From CAZEWZ01 sp964516765 (lineage in GTDB: Bacteria; Bacteroidota; Bacteroidia; Flavobacteriales; UBA7430): 64,000 nucleotides of DNA. Position numbers and translations under genes: made by a program. Position 1 is the first letter of the stretch. Every line of letters begins with the position of its first letter. The stretch is taken from NCBI GenBank assembly GCA_964516765.1, contig CAZEWZ010000002.1, positions 62,001-126,000 on the forward strand, given 5' to 3'. Below the pieces are notes generated by a model. That model ran no database searches, was not told the origin of the DNA, and was given only the letters and a program-made list of their open reading frames with translations. Positions 45,612 to 56,228 of this stretch are shown in pieces.

Positions 45612-48600
45612 CTATCTAACTAGTAGAACAACTTTTTCATTGGTAATTATGGAACCATCAAAGCTTTTTAATGCATATCGTAAAACATAAGTACCCTGGG
45701 GACATTCTTGCCCAGAATCCGAATCTGTACCATCCCATTCAAAATAAACATCCTCGCTTGTAAAAACAAGATTTCCCCATCTATTATAAATGTTTACATC
45801 CAAAGCTTTAGAGAGTTTACTTCCAAACTTATAAGTATCGTTTATTCCGTCGTTGTTTGGTGAAAATGCATTTGGCCATGCATTACTCGATAGTCCAATA
45901 AAGCAGCGTTTATTTGAATGACTCTTTATTGTGGGGTCTTGGAAGTTAGTTGCAATGACTCGATAACAGTAACTAGAGTCAACTCCATAATCACTTAATG
46001 GGATGTTTTTAAGCTCCAGTGTTGTTCCTGAAACTGTTCTTATATCTTGATAGAAACCTTGAATTTGGTTGTAAAATTGAATTTTGTATTCCCCAACACC
46101 TTCAATCCATTCTTTATAAGGGTTCCAATTGAGATCTATGTGACTTGGGTGAAACTTTTCACCCTTTAATAATATGTTTTCTCCATAATTACTTACCGGT
46201 CCTATATTACCACAAACATCACGGTATTGAACCCTGTATTTATAATTGCTTGCTTGGACATTAACATTAAAGTCAACAAAAGGTGGTTCAAGAGCAACTG
46301 TGTCGTATTCTACCCATCCAAAATATTCATCCCAACGACTAATTTTATAATAACTCACTGCATTATTTGATATGACCGGCCATTCTGTAACAATCACATC
46401 ATCTCCTTGAACGGTAGTGAATACCGAACTATATTCAATATATATTGGGCTCGAAAAGTCAGTAAAAAGAGGTACTAGATTAGCCTTGTTGGAACGAGAT
46501 AAAATATTTTCTTCAGGATGATTTGCCACCACGTAGTAGTAATGTCTCACATTACATAAATTAGAGTCTTGATAAGAAACAGAATTACCAGAAATTTGAT
46601 CTAGATATTCGAAATCATCTCCTTCAATAGATCTGTAAATATCATATGATTCGACAGAAGCCCATCCTTGGTATGCAGACCAGTCTAATCTTATTACTCC
46701 ATAATCAGTACTTTCAAGTTTTAAAAGAATGGGTGAATGAACCATTGAACTATCAGAGAAGTATCCACAAGAATCTTGTTGGACCATAGTATAATAGTTG
46801 TTTTGGTATGGATTGGAGTTGTTTTGTGAATATTGGTTTGGCAGAATATCGTAGGAATCGTAAATATTTTCCCAAAATGCAAAATTTGTTTCGTGATAGA
46901 GGTTGATATTGTCAAAATTATCATCTACAGAATCTGTCCAAAAGACTTCAATACCATAGTCTTGAGTTGTGACATAGTGCATTATAGGAAGTGCAACGAT
47001 AGTATCAAGAACCTCAATAAATACTGATTTTTGCACACTATCAGAACAACCATTTGAATCTAATATATGCAAATAAATATCATAGAAAGCTGTTGAATCA
47101 TATGTAATAGCCAGATTTTCTTGATTACTTTCTCCATCTTCATAAATCCAGGAATTGATTAGACTGTCTGAATCATGGGTTGAGTTATTTTGATAAATAG
47201 CATTCCCCATATCGTAGCAATATCGATTTCTAAGGACCTCAAATTCAGCAACAGGAGCATTAAATAATTCAATTAAGTTTTCCCATGTGTCTTCGGAATA
47301 GCAACCAAACGAGGTAGTAGCAGAGTGAAATATGCTATATTCTTTTTTAATATTATATGTATGAGTTGGATTTGGATTCGTTGAACTACTTAATTCAACT
47401 TGTGTTGGTCCAAAATCAAAATACCAAAAGAAATCGGAACTTTCTTCAGGTGCGTATATATCCAAGTTTTCGAATTCCACTTCCATCGGATCGCATCCGA
47501 TAGTTATATCAGATTGGATATTTAATATTGGATTCGGATATAGCCTAACCTCTCCTTTAAAAGTGTCTAAGCATGAGTGATAATCAGCTGCCAAATTTAT
47601 TTGGTAAAAGTAACAAGAATCTCCCTCGAGGAGTTCAATAGGATAGGGGAATGTGTAGGTTTGGATAATTGTGTCGTTTAAAATATAAGTTGAAGTATCA
47701 TTATTTCCATAGTCCATAGAAAAAGTATCTATTAAATTGGAATCTGAAAGATCAATTATTTTTGTAGTAATTGAATCACATCCATCTTCGTTTTCAATGA
47801 CAAATTTTGGTAATGGTCCCACCACATCGATCATGTCATTTAATTTTAGTGATTTGGTACATCCATGAATTGAAGTGATACTTAATTCAATATCTATATC
47901 AAATGTAATTTCTTCTGAGGTGTAGTAGGTGAAAGGAACTGGAAGGGAAGGAAGTGGAGTAATACTTGAGTCACCATTTAGATAATTTTGTTGAGAGACT
48001 TCCCAATCAAATTGATTGATGAAGTAATTATTTTCACTGTCCAGTCTAATCGATTCTCCTATACATTGCTCTGGAATATTAGGCGAATTAAACGTAGGAT
48101 TTAGATCATATATTTCAATAGTTTTAGTTATAGTATCCAAACATAAAGAGTCATTAATTACAGACATGCTTATGTCGAAAACACCCTCGACTTGTCCAAC
48201 AAAAGTGGTTTCTCCAGCAGTTGTATTACTAATGAAAAAAGCGGTGTCTGAAGTCCATGTGAAGTTGGAATTTGGCCCTATTCCTATGGAAGTATTTTGA
48301 TTTAGTGGAAATTCTTTTCCAAGACAAATAGAGTTTTCTCCATTTTCTCCTTGGAGACTAAAAAGCCCAGGATTTATATCCGAAATGTCAGCTATTACTC
48401 CAACTGTAAAGTGAATACTATCTGTGTATTGACAATTTCCATAATCAAGAGTTTTTGTATAAAAGGTTTTGTATTCACCTGGGTTAATCATAATAAATCG
48501 GGCTGTATCCTGAGTCTCAGAATATGGTAATATGTTTCCTTCAAAAGATTGAATAATCCAATCGAAGTCTGTTTCCACCATTGGGAAGTTCTGTTCTGGA

Positions 48601-50951
48601 ATAAAACTGTCCAAGAAGAAAAATTTGTCCAGAGAATCCACTTGAAGATTAATACTATTGAAACAGCTATTATTATCTGTTTTTGCGATTACTAATTCAT
48701 AGCGATTCATTAGGACAAAATCTGGAATAGAGATTTCATCAGTACAATTATTGTCGTCAGTAATCATTAAATGAAGGTCATAGGCTCCAGATTCATTTAC
48801 CTCAAAATTCCCCTCTGATGTATTTGAGACATTGGAGTCAATTCCATTTGGATGCGTGAGCATCCATTCATACTCGAAAAGACTGTTTACAGGCAGAAGA
48901 TTGATTTGTGCCGCAGAAAATGAATAAGGAAGACAATTGCTAGCAATATGATTGAAAGTATCCAATTTTGCTATCAAGTATCCAATACCTACACTGTCAA
49001 TTAATGTTGCCGTATTTGTACAGCCATCCGCCGAAAGGGTTAGAGATACATTGATTAATTCTGATGTATCTAATTCTATACTTGGTAATTCTAGAAATGA
49101 ACTACTTAATGTATCTCCATCGGAATGAGTAAAGGTCCAGTCGAAATTAGGACTTAAGGATTGGTCTATGTGAGAGTTGTTAGATATTTCGATTGTTGTG
49201 GGAAGAATAGCGCAATTATTAATGTTTGAAACAATAGATGCATCCAATATTTTAACGGTGATATATTCTTCTAAAGTATCTCCATAAAAACATCCATTTT
49301 CACTAGCTAATATAGAAAGGTCAAAAACACCTGCATTGCTCAGATTCCATGTGCCATCGAATTCAATGAGATCCTCATAAATAATCTCTTCAGATTCCTC
49401 TGTGAGACTCCAAAGATAAGATACATTTGACCCTAATGAGTAAGAGGAAAGATACTCTGATGGAGCAATTGTGTCAAGATAACACTCTACTCTAGGAGTT
49501 ATCTCTTCAAAAGAAAGAGAGACATCATGTACTGAAATACTTATTTCATCAGATGAGATGCAACCGTTTACCCTCGTGGTGGTTAGGTCTAATAAATATG
49601 ACCCAACTGCATTAAAGGCATATTCGAAATTAGGATTAGAAGAGCTTTCTACTGGAATTAGTTCTTTTGTTAGAATCCATTCTAAACTTTCAATTTCGGA
49701 AATGGAAGATTGGTAGTTGTTTTCAATAATATTAAGTGTTGAAAGAGTATCACATAGAATCGTGTCTCCAGTAGAAAGAATCAAATCTGGATTAGCATAG
49801 ATTGTTATGGCATCTTCAATAAGTGTAGTGAAGGAGCAGTTACTATCTACTAGAGAAGAGTTAATATTCAAGTACAGATCAAACACTCCAGCTGTATTCA
49901 TCAAAAAGATTGGATTGTTTGATGAGGAAGTATGTAATGTCGCGCCTAAATTATCTCTGATTTCCCATTGATAAGTGACTTCTGTATCAATTGAATCTGA
50001 AGTGAAATTCATAGGTAAGAATGAAAACTCGCTACACTGGGGTAGAGAAGGGAAGTCAAAATTTAAATTTAAATCTTCAACAGTGAACAAGAAAGAATCA
50101 ACTGTAGTGCATAAATTTGTTTGATTTTCTACTTCTAGTAAAACTTGATACAGACCATTATTTTCTTGAGTGAAATTAAACGAAGATTCAGCAGATTCTG
50201 AGATGAGTTCATCATAATACTCTAACGACCACTGATAAGTAAGGTTGCCAAAAGCGGAGTCATTAATAGCAATATTTGTTATAATTGGTTCAACAGTGGT
50301 TCCGCAATAGGATGATTCAAGACTAGTGAGTTCGATATCTGGACTTTTAAGTATTTCTAAACCTTCATGAAGGTCCCATTCAAGTGTACATTCTTGTTGA
50401 ATATCTGTGATGCTTAGTCCTAGATCGATTGATCCAGAAGTAATAAAGGCGGCAGAGTAATCATTAAATATTGTATCAATTATACCATTTCCAGATACAA
50501 TCCAATTGTAATTGTAATTAGTGTTTTCAATTGAAGAGATGAAATCTGAAGGTCTGTATTCTATTGAACAGAAAGGATTACTAACTGGGAGAAAAGGTGA
50601 AATAGAGTCAATATGTAGACCGTTTTCTACATTAAAATTAATGAACTTTGAGGATGAGCAACCATTTATGTCCGTGGCTACAATGATAATATCGACAAAT
50701 TCATTAGAATACACCTCCAAAGGAAAGTCATAGCCAACAACTACTTCAGAGTTTAAATTACTGACCCATAGGCAACTGTCAAATTGGAAGAATTCGTTAT
50801 TGATTATAGAGATTTCTGCTATGAGGGAATCGTTACAAAGTTCGTAACTAATTCGTTCGTTTGTTATAATAGAAATAGAGTCACAATCTTCTTGAGCCAA
50901 AGCACTTATTTGAAGAACAAGACAACAAAATATATGTAATAAACGGTTCAT
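45612..50951 (-). CDS. Giant T9SS type B surface protein with repeated Ig/PKD-like domains
   Basis: 1779 residues. Signal peptide (1-19) followed by about 1300 residues of serial beta-sandwich-like units with recurrent motifs such as NSTHDSDS, LxLxITDxxxC and paired Cys, then fibronectin-like segments (about 1330-1680). It ends in a gliding-motility-type C-terminal sorting domain: WPNAFSPNNDGINDTYKFGS, YNRWGNLVF, WDGT and CPQGTYVLRY. That domain directs export through T9SS (type B). The composition is rich in Ser, Asn, Asp and Glu. Probably an adhesin or surface-layer protein; no enzymatic domain is seen. Confidence 0.88.
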   Translation of the reverse strand: MNRLLHIFCCLVLQISALAQEDCDSISIITNERISYELCNDSLIAEISIINNEFFQFDSCLWVSNLNSEVVVGYDFPLEVYSNEFVDIIIVATDINGCSSSKFINFNVENGLHIDSISPFLPVSNPFCSIEYRPSDFISSIENTNYNYNWIVSGNGIIDTIFNDYSAAFITSGSIDLGLSITDIQQECTLEWDLHEGLEILKSPDIELTSLESSYCGTTVEPIITNIAINDSAFGNLTYQWSLEYYDELISESAESSFNFTQENNGLYQVLLEVENQTNLCTTVDSFLFTVEDLNLNFDFPSLPQCSEFSFLPMNFTSDSIDTEVTYQWEIRDNLGATLHTSSSNNPIFLMNTAGVFDLYLNINSSLVDSNCSFTTLIEDAITIYANPDLILSTGDTILCDTLSTLNIIENNYQSSISEIESLEWILTKELIPVESSSNPNFEYAFNAVGSYLLDLTTTRVNGCISSDEISISVHDVSLSFEEITPRVECYLDTIAPSEYLSSYSLGSNVSYLWSLTEESEEIIYEDLIEFDGTWNLSNAGVFDLSILASENGCFYGDTLEEYITVKILDASIVSNINNCAILPTTIEISNNSHIDQSLSPNFDWTFTHSDGDTLSSSFLELPSIELDTSELINVSLTLSADGCTNTATLIDSVGIGYLIAKLDTFNHIASNCLPYSFSAAQINLLPVNSLFEYEWMLTHPNGIDSNVSNTSEGNFEVNESGAYDLHLMITDDNNCTDEISIPDFVLMNRYELVIAKTDNNSCFNSINLQVDSLDKFFFLDSFIPEQNFPMVETDFDWIIQSFEGNILPYSETQDTARFIMINPGEYKTFYTKTLDYGNCQYTDSIHFTVGVIADISDINPGLFSLQGENGENSICLGKEFPLNQNTSIGIGPNSNFTWTSDTAFFISNTTAGETTFVGQVEGVFDISMSVINDSLCLDTITKTIEIYDLNPTFNSPNIPEQCIGESIRLDSENNYFINQFDWEVSQQNYLNGDSSITPLPSLPVPFTYYTSEEITFDIDIELSITSIHGCTKSLKLNDMIDVVGPLPKFVIENEDGCDSITTKIIDLSDSNLIDTFSMDYGNNDTSTYILNDTIIQTYTFPYPIELLEGDSCYFYQINLAADYHSCLDTFKGEVRLYPNPILNIQSDITIGCDPMEVEFENLDIYAPEESSDFFWYFDFGPTQVELSSSTNPNPTHTYNIKKEYSIFHSATTSFGCYSEDTWENLIELFNAPVAEFEVLRNRYCYDMGNAIYQNNSTHDSDSLINSWIYEDGESNQENLAITYDSTAFYDIYLHILDSNGCSDSVQKSVFIEVLDTIVALPIMHYVTTQDYGIEVFWTDSVDDNFDNINLYHETNFAFWENIYDSYDILPNQYSQNNSNPYQNNYYTMVQQDSCGYFSDSSMVHSPILLKLESTDYGVIRLDWSAYQGWASVESYDIYRSIEGDDFEYLDQISGNSVSYQDSNLCNVRHYYYVVANHPEENILSRSNKANLVPLFTDFSSPIYIEYSSVFTTVQGDDVIVTEWPVISNNAVSYYKISRWDEYFGWVEYDTVALEPPFVDFNVNVQASNYKYRVQYRDVCGNIGPVSNYGENILLKGEKFHPSHIDLNWNPYKEWIEGVGEYKIQFYNQIQGFYQDIRTVSGTTLELKNIPLSDYGVDSSYCYRVIATNFQDPTIKSHSNKRCFIGLSSNAWPNAFSPNNDGINDTYKFGSKLSKALDVNIYNRWGNLVFTSEDVYFEWDGTDSDSGQECPQGTYVLRYALKSFDGSIITNEKVVLLVR

Positions 50952-51285
50952 ATTCTGGGTGCTTTCTTTGTTTATTTAAAATATGCATGAAATTAGCTAA
51001 TTTATTTATAATAAAGCAAATTTATTTGTTGCTGTTGTTTTTTTTTTTGAGTCACTTATTTTTTTAAAAACATATTGATTTCTAGTGATTTATGTTATTA
51101 TATCTCTAAAAGTTATTTTTTACTTCATTTCTAAATAGAAAAATTGATTTTTTAAAGTTAAATTTTGAAGTATATTTTAATCATTTAATGCATTTTTACA
51201 ATCCTTTTATTTCGTAGACAGGAAATGAAAACGAGATTTGAAAAATTAATTTTTGATTATATTTCAATGCAGATAAAATATGTAA
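50952..51285. other. 334-bp divergent intergenic region
   Basis: Very AT-rich, with long T-runs. It holds possible promoters for both neighbours: TAAATTTG on the minus strand (51017-51024), 65 bases before the giant surface gene, and TTTG-N17-TATATTTC on the plus strand (51237-51265), ahead of the helicase gene. No gene is seen. Confidence 0.5.
51237..51265 (+). promoter_or_regulatory. Putative promoter of the UvrD/PcrA helicase operon
   Basis: TTTG (51237-51240), 17-base spacer, TATATTTC (51258-51265), one mismatch from TAnnTTTG, 20 bases before the ATG at 51286. Confidence 0.4.
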
Positions 51286-53610
51286 ATGAGTGATTATTTA
51301 ACCCATTTAAATACTTCTCAACGACAAGCTGTTGAGCAGACTAAAGGTCCTTTGATGGTTATTGCTGGTGCCGGTTCTGGTAAGACTAGAGTCTTGACAT
51401 GCCGTATTGCCCATCTTATTGAGCAAGGTGTGGATCCATTTCATATTCTTTCTTTGACCTTTACAAATAAGGCCGCCAAAGAAATGAAAGAACGAATTCA
51501 GAATATTGTCGGAGCGGAAGCCAAAAATATATGGATGGGAACTTTCCATTCAGTATTTGCAAAGATATTGAGGTTTGAAGCAGCTAAAATTGGCTATCCT
51601 TCTAACTTCACCATCTATGATACAGACGATTCTAAGTCCTTGCTGCGTAGGATTATCAAAGAAATGTCTTTAGATACCGATATTTACAAGGTCAATGTGG
51701 TGCAATCAAGAATTTCATCTTTTAAAAATAATTTAGTCACAGTCAAAGCCTACAATACAAATACAGAACTCAAAACTCAGGATGACGCTGCGCACAGACC
51801 ACAAATAGGTCTTCTTTATGAGAAATATGTCAATGCATGTTTTAAGTCTGGAGCAATGGATTTTGACGATCTTTTATTGAAAACTAATGAGTTGATGTTT
51901 CGACATCCTGATGTACTTCATAAATATCAACATAGATTTAATTACATATTAGTTGATGAGTATCAAGATACCAACCATTCTCAGTACCTAATTATTAAGG
52001 CTCTAGCTTCTTTAACTGAAAATATTTGCGTTGTGGGAGACGATGCCCAAAGTATTTATTCCTTTCGTGGGGCAAATATTCGAAATATACTGAACTTTAA
52101 AAAAGACTATTCCGATGCCAAAATAATTAAGTTAGAACAAAACTATCGTTCCACCCAAATTATAGTCAAGGCAGCGAATAGCATTATAAGCAACAACAAA
52201 GACCAACTCGAAAAAAAGGTTTGGACGTCCAATGATTTGGGAGATAAAATAAAAGTCAATCGTACAATGACTGATAATGATGAGGCTTCCGTTGTTGCCT
52301 CTAATATTATTGAAGTTAAGCAACAAGAGCAAGCAAAAAACTCAAATTTTGCTATTCTTTACCGAACCAATGCACAGTCTAGAAGTATGGAAGAAGCCCT
52401 CAGAAAAAGAGCTATTCCTTACCGGATATATGGAGGTCTTTCATTCTACCAGAGACGCGAAATAAAAGACGTATTAGCTTACTTTAGACTAGTTTCTAAT
52501 TCTAGAGATGAGGAAGCTCTTAGGAGAATTATTAATTTCCCTAAAAGAGGTATTGGAAATAGTTCTATAGATAAAATGACTGTTTGCGCTCAGCAGAGAG
52601 ACACATCTTTGTGGAGAGTTGTAGATAATATCAAAGCTGAAGCAACGGGTATGAATTCTGGTAGTATATGCAAAGTTGATAATTTCTCGATTTTAATAAA
52701 TAGCTTCAAGGGTATGCTTACTCAAAAAGATGCTCACGAAGTAGCAATGTATATTACTAAAAATACTGGTCTGCTCAGAGAGTACCAGATTGACAAAACT
52801 CCCGAAGGAATTAGTCGTTATGAAAATGTCCAAGAGTTACTCAACGGGATTCAAAATTTTGTGAATGAAGAAAATGAAAAACCTGAAGAAGAGCGAAATA
52901 CCTCTTTGGCCTATTATCTTGAAGAAATTGCTCTTATTACCGATTCCGATAAAAAAGATATTGATGATGGAGATCATGTTTCAATGATGACTATTCACCA
53001 ATCTAAAGGTCTTGAATATACTTATGTATATATTGTGGGATTGGAAGAGAATTTATTTCCCTCTCAAATGTCTATGAGTTCCAGGGCAGATCTAGAAGAA
53101 GAAAGACGTTTATTTTATGTTGCCATTACTCGAGCAGAGAAAAGAGCTACTCTAAGCTTTGCTTTGACTCGATATCGTTGGGGAAATTTAATCGACTGTG
53201 AGCCTAGTAGATTTATTGAAGAAATCGACGATGATTACCTTGATTTTACTTTCACGCATATTTTGAATAATCGGCCCTCTAGAGTGGGGTATAGTGCAAG
53301 TGAAAATTACAAGACAAATGTGCCTTCAAGGTTCAATAAGTCCAGCAAAAAAAGTGAGATATCCAAACCCAAAAGTACCCCTATTTTTATTCCTCAAAAT
53401 CTTAAGAGAATTCGACCGAACTTATCCACAGGCTCTTATTCCGATCAAAAATACGAGACAGGAATGAAGGTGACACACGATCGTTTTGGACTGGGTATTA
53501 TTTCTAAGCTTGAAGGTTATGGAGCCAATAAAAAAATTAGCGTTAACTTTACGGGAATTGGTGAGAAAACTCTATTGGCAAAATTTGCCAAACTCAGCAT
53601 ACTCAAATAA
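51286..53610 (+). CDS. UvrD/PcrA-type ATP-dependent DNA helicase
   Basis: 774 residues of superfamily 1A helicases. Walker A AGAGSGKTRVL, LTFTNKAAKEMKERI, GTFHSVF, VDEYQDTN (Walker B), GDDAQSIYSFRGA, QNYRSTQ, MTIHQSKGLEYTYVYIVGLE and VAITRAEKRATLSF appear in order. The C-terminal tail (about 690-774) ends in a Tudor-like segment (MKVTHDRFGLGIISKLEG), as in PcrA. Unwinds DNA during repair and replication. Ten bases precede the DUF4290 gene, so it heads an operon. Confidence 0.95.
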   Translation: MSDYLTHLNTSQRQAVEQTKGPLMVIAGAGSGKTRVLTCRIAHLIEQGVDPFHILSLTFTNKAAKEMKERIQNIVGAEAKNIWMGTFHSVFAKILRFEAAKIGYPSNFTIYDTDDSKSLLRRIIKEMSLDTDIYKVNVVQSRISSFKNNLVTVKAYNTNTELKTQDDAAHRPQIGLLYEKYVNACFKSGAMDFDDLLLKTNELMFRHPDVLHKYQHRFNYILVDEYQDTNHSQYLIIKALASLTENICVVGDDAQSIYSFRGANIRNILNFKKDYSDAKIIKLEQNYRSTQIIVKAANSIISNNKDQLEKKVWTSNDLGDKIKVNRTMTDNDEASVVASNIIEVKQQEQAKNSNFAILYRTNAQSRSMEEALRKRAIPYRIYGGLSFYQRREIKDVLAYFRLVSNSRDEEALRRIINFPKRGIGNSSIDKMTVCAQQRDTSLWRVVDNIKAEATGMNSGSICKVDNFSILINSFKGMLTQKDAHEVAMYITKNTGLLREYQIDKTPEGISRYENVQELLNGIQNFVNEENEKPEEERNTSLAYYLEEIALITDSDKKDIDDGDHVSMMTIHQSKGLEYTYVYIVGLEENLFPSQMSMSSRADLEEERRLFYVAITRAEKRATLSFALTRYRWGNLIDCEPSRFIEEIDDDYLDFTFTHILNNRPSRVGYSASENYKTNVPSRFNKSSKKSEISKPKSTPIFIPQNLKRIRPNLSTGSYSDQKYETGMKVTHDRFGLGIISKLEGYGANKKISVNFTGIGEKTLLAKFAKLSILK

Positions 53611-53620
53611 AATTGTTTGA

Positions 53621-54232
53621 ATGGAATATAATACCTCTTTACCCAAATTAATCATTCCTGAATACGGAAGAAATGTTCAAAAAATGGTTCACTCGATTAT
53701 TGAAATCGAAGAACGTGAAAAGAGAAATCATCAAGCCAAATCTATAATCGAAGTGATGGGAAATTTAAATCCTCACTTAAGAGATGTTACAGATTTTAAA
53801 CATAAGCTGTGGGACCATCTTTTTATAATGTCAGATTTCAAACTTGATGTTGATTCTCCTTACGAAAAGCCTTCCAAGGAATCTTTTGAGGAAAAACCTG
53901 ATAGATTGATGTATTCTGAGAATAAAATAAAGCTACGCCACTATGGTAAAATTTTGCCCCTCATTATTGAAAGAGCAATCACCTTAGAAGAGGGAGAATA
54001 CAAAGAGATGTTAGTTCATGCCCTTGCCAATCATATGAAGAAATGCTATCTGACATGGAATAAAGCAACCGTAGAAGATGAAGTCATATTTAAGCATTTG
54101 AGTCAGATGTCTGACAATAAATTACATGTTAATGAAGCATTTAAATTATCTTCATTTGCGGGTGTTAAGACACAGCGAACATATAAAAAGACAAACAATA
54201 GGGGTCGATCAAATCACATTAGAAGAAAATAA
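53621..54232 (+). CDS. DUF4290 family protein (unknown function)
   Basis: 203 residues, with the Bacteroidota-restricted DUF4290 pattern: YNTSLPKLIIPEYGRNVQKM, then EVMGNLNPHLRDVTDFKHKL and LPLIIERAI. It is a predominantly helical cytoplasmic protein with a very basic tail (about 180-203). No function is established. It sits between the UvrD/PcrA helicase (10 bases) and murA (3 bases), so tight co-expression with both is expected. Confidence 0.88.
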   Translation: MEYNTSLPKLIIPEYGRNVQKMVHSIIEIEEREKRNHQAKSIIEVMGNLNPHLRDVTDFKHKLWDHLFIMSDFKLDVDSPYEKPSKESFEEKPDRLMYSENKIKLRHYGKILPLIIERAITLEEGEYKEMLVHALANHMKKCYLTWNKATVEDEVIFKHLSQMSDNKLHVNEAFKLSSFAGVKTQRTYKKTNNRGRSNHIRRK

Positions 54233-54235
54233 ATC

Positions 54236-55543
54236 ATGGCTTCATTTAAAGTTAGGGGTGGGAAAAAACTTTCTGGAGAAATCACTCCTCAAGGATCTAA
54301 AAATGAAGCGCTACAGATCATAAGTGCAGTTCTTCTGACTTCAGAAAAAGTGTTAGTTCACAATATACCCGATATTATAGATGTGAACAAACTGATTGAG
54401 ATTTTGGTTGATTTAGGGGTTAAAGTGGAAAAATTAACCAAGGGCTCATTTAGTTTTCAAGCTGATGAGATTGATCTAAATTATCTTTCCAGTGAAATTT
54501 TTAAAGAAAAAGGAGGAGGATTAAGAGGATCTATCATGATTGTTGGTCCTTTACTTGCTAGATTTGGTAAAGCAGCTATTCCCAGACCGGGTGGAGATAA
54601 AATTGGCCGCCGAAGGTTAGACACCCATTTTATTGGTTTTGAAAAATTGGGTGCAACGTTCCATTATGATGATTTAAATGGTTTTTTTGAAATCAAAGCA
54701 GACAAACTTAAAGGAGCATTTATGCTTCTGGAAGAAGCTTCAGTTACTGGTACGGCAAATATTTTGATGGCAGCATGTTTAGCTCAGGGAAAAACACAAA
54801 TATACAATGCTGCTTGTGAACCTTATATTCAGCAATTGTGTCAGATGATTAACCAGATGGGTGGGAAAATATCTGGACTTGGTTCCAATTTACTTGTCAT
54901 TGAAGGAGTTCCTTCCCTTAGTTCATGCGTTCATCGAATTCTTCCAGATATGATTGAAATTGGTTCTTGGATTGGACTTGCAGCTATGACTCAGTCAGAA
55001 TTGACTATTAAAGATGTTTCTTACGATAAGCTAGGAATAATTCCTGGGACATTCAAAAAGCTAGGAATCAAATTAGAAAGAAAAGGGGATGATATATATG
55101 TTCCTTCTCAACAATCATACGAAATAGAAAGTTTCATTGACGGTTCTATTATGAATATTTCTGATGCACCTTGGCCAGGATTTACTCCAGATTTATTGAG
55201 TATTATTTTGGTAGTTGCTACCCAAGCTAAAGGTTCTGTTTTGATTCACCAAAAAATGTTTGAGAGTAGGTTATTTTTCACAGATAAATTAATTGATATG
55301 GGGGCGAAAATTATTTTGTGTGATCCTCATAGAGCTACAGTTATAGGTCTCGATAGAAAAAGCTCTTTGAAGCCTACAGTTATGACTTCTCCAGATATTC
55401 GAGCTGGAATTTCTCTTCTTATTGCAGCACTTTCTGCAGATGGAGAAAGTATAATACATAACATTGAACAAATTGACAGAGGTTACGAAGATATTGAATC
55501 TAGGCTAATTTCTATCGGTGCAGATATTACTAGAATTAATTGA
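54236..55543 (+). CDS. murA: UDP-N-acetylglucosamine 1-carboxyvinyltransferase (Asp-type active site)
   Basis: 435 residues. First committed step of peptidoglycan synthesis: transfers enolpyruvate from PEP to UDP-GlcNAc. Lys22 in GSKNEAL, SIMIVGPLLARFG and the loop IPRPGGDKIGRRRLDTHF are present. The position of E. coli Cys115, the residue alkylated by fosfomycin, is Asp121 here. Asp at this site is known in some naturally fosfomycin-resistant MurA enzymes and keeps activity. Three bases after the DUF4290 gene and 13 before the thioredoxin-like gene. Confidence 0.95.
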   Translation: MASFKVRGGKKLSGEITPQGSKNEALQIISAVLLTSEKVLVHNIPDIIDVNKLIEILVDLGVKVEKLTKGSFSFQADEIDLNYLSSEIFKEKGGGLRGSIMIVGPLLARFGKAAIPRPGGDKIGRRRLDTHFIGFEKLGATFHYDDLNGFFEIKADKLKGAFMLLEEASVTGTANILMAACLAQGKTQIYNAACEPYIQQLCQMINQMGGKISGLGSNLLVIEGVPSLSSCVHRILPDMIEIGSWIGLAAMTQSELTIKDVSYDKLGIIPGTFKKLGIKLERKGDDIYVPSQQSYEIESFIDGSIMNISDAPWPGFTPDLLSIILVVATQAKGSVLIHQKMFESRLFFTDKLIDMGAKIILCDPHRATVIGLDRKSSLKPTVMTSPDIRAGISLLIAALSADGESIIHNIEQIDRGYEDIESRLISIGADITRIN

Positions 55544-55556
55544 AATTATAATTATT

Positions 55557-56132
55557 ATGAAACTTATTATTATTATTATTTCCTTTATTACTATTTGTAT
55601 TGGATTTAGTTCTTTTACAAACAATGGTTCAATGTTTGATATTCAACAAAAAGGAATAAATGTGGGTGATTTAGCTCCTGATTTTTCAATTGAAAGTCTT
55701 TCTGGCGATTCCCTTAAATTATCTGATTATAAAGGAAGTATTATACTTCTTGATTTTTGGGCATCTTGGTGTGGTCCTTGTCGTCGAGATAATCCGAATA
55801 TAGTATCTACTTACAATAAATTTAATTCGGCTAATTTTAAAACAGCAAATGGTTTTGATATAATCAGTATTTCATTGGACGGTTTAATGGACCGTTCAGG
55901 TAGTCCAAAACAAGAAAATGCAAAAGAAGACTGGGCGAATGCGATAGATGAAGATGGCTTGATATGGGATTGCCACGGTAGTGAGCTTCGAGGTTGGGAT
56001 TCTCCTACTGCGAAAAAGTACCATATTAATAGTATTCCAACTAATTTTCTAATAGATGAAAATGGTATAGTATTGGCTAAAAACTTAGAAGGCCCCTCAT
56101 TATATGCAGTGATAAAAAAGTTAACAAGATGA
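55557..56132 (+). CDS. TlpA-like thioredoxin family protein (exported)
   Basis: 191 residues. A hydrophobic N-terminal segment (MKLIIIIISFITICIGF) targets it to the envelope. A thioredoxin/AhpC-type fold follows: GDLAPDFSIESLSGDSLKLS, the redox motif FWASWCGPCRRDNP and a C-terminal cis-Pro region INSIPTNFLIDENG. Expected to reduce disulfides in periplasmic or outer-membrane proteins. The frame extends 13 residues upstream into murA, but the ATG at 55557 begins the signal sequence. Last gene of the helicase-DUF4290-murA cluster. Confidence 0.88.
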   Translation: MKLIIIIISFITICIGFSSFTNNGSMFDIQQKGINVGDLAPDFSIESLSGDSLKLSDYKGSIILLDFWASWCGPCRRDNPNIVSTYNKFNSANFKTANGFDIISISLDGLMDRSGSPKQENAKEDWANAIDEDGLIWDCHGSELRGWDSPTAKKYHINSIPTNFLIDENGIVLAKNLEGPSLYAVIKKLTR

Positions 56133-56228
56133 TATTTTTATTTGTTTTCCTTTCATGTTTTAGAACTACATTTCTCGACTTACATTTTAAATTGTTTATG
56201 TAGAACTGCCAAATTTCCGCCTTTTTAC

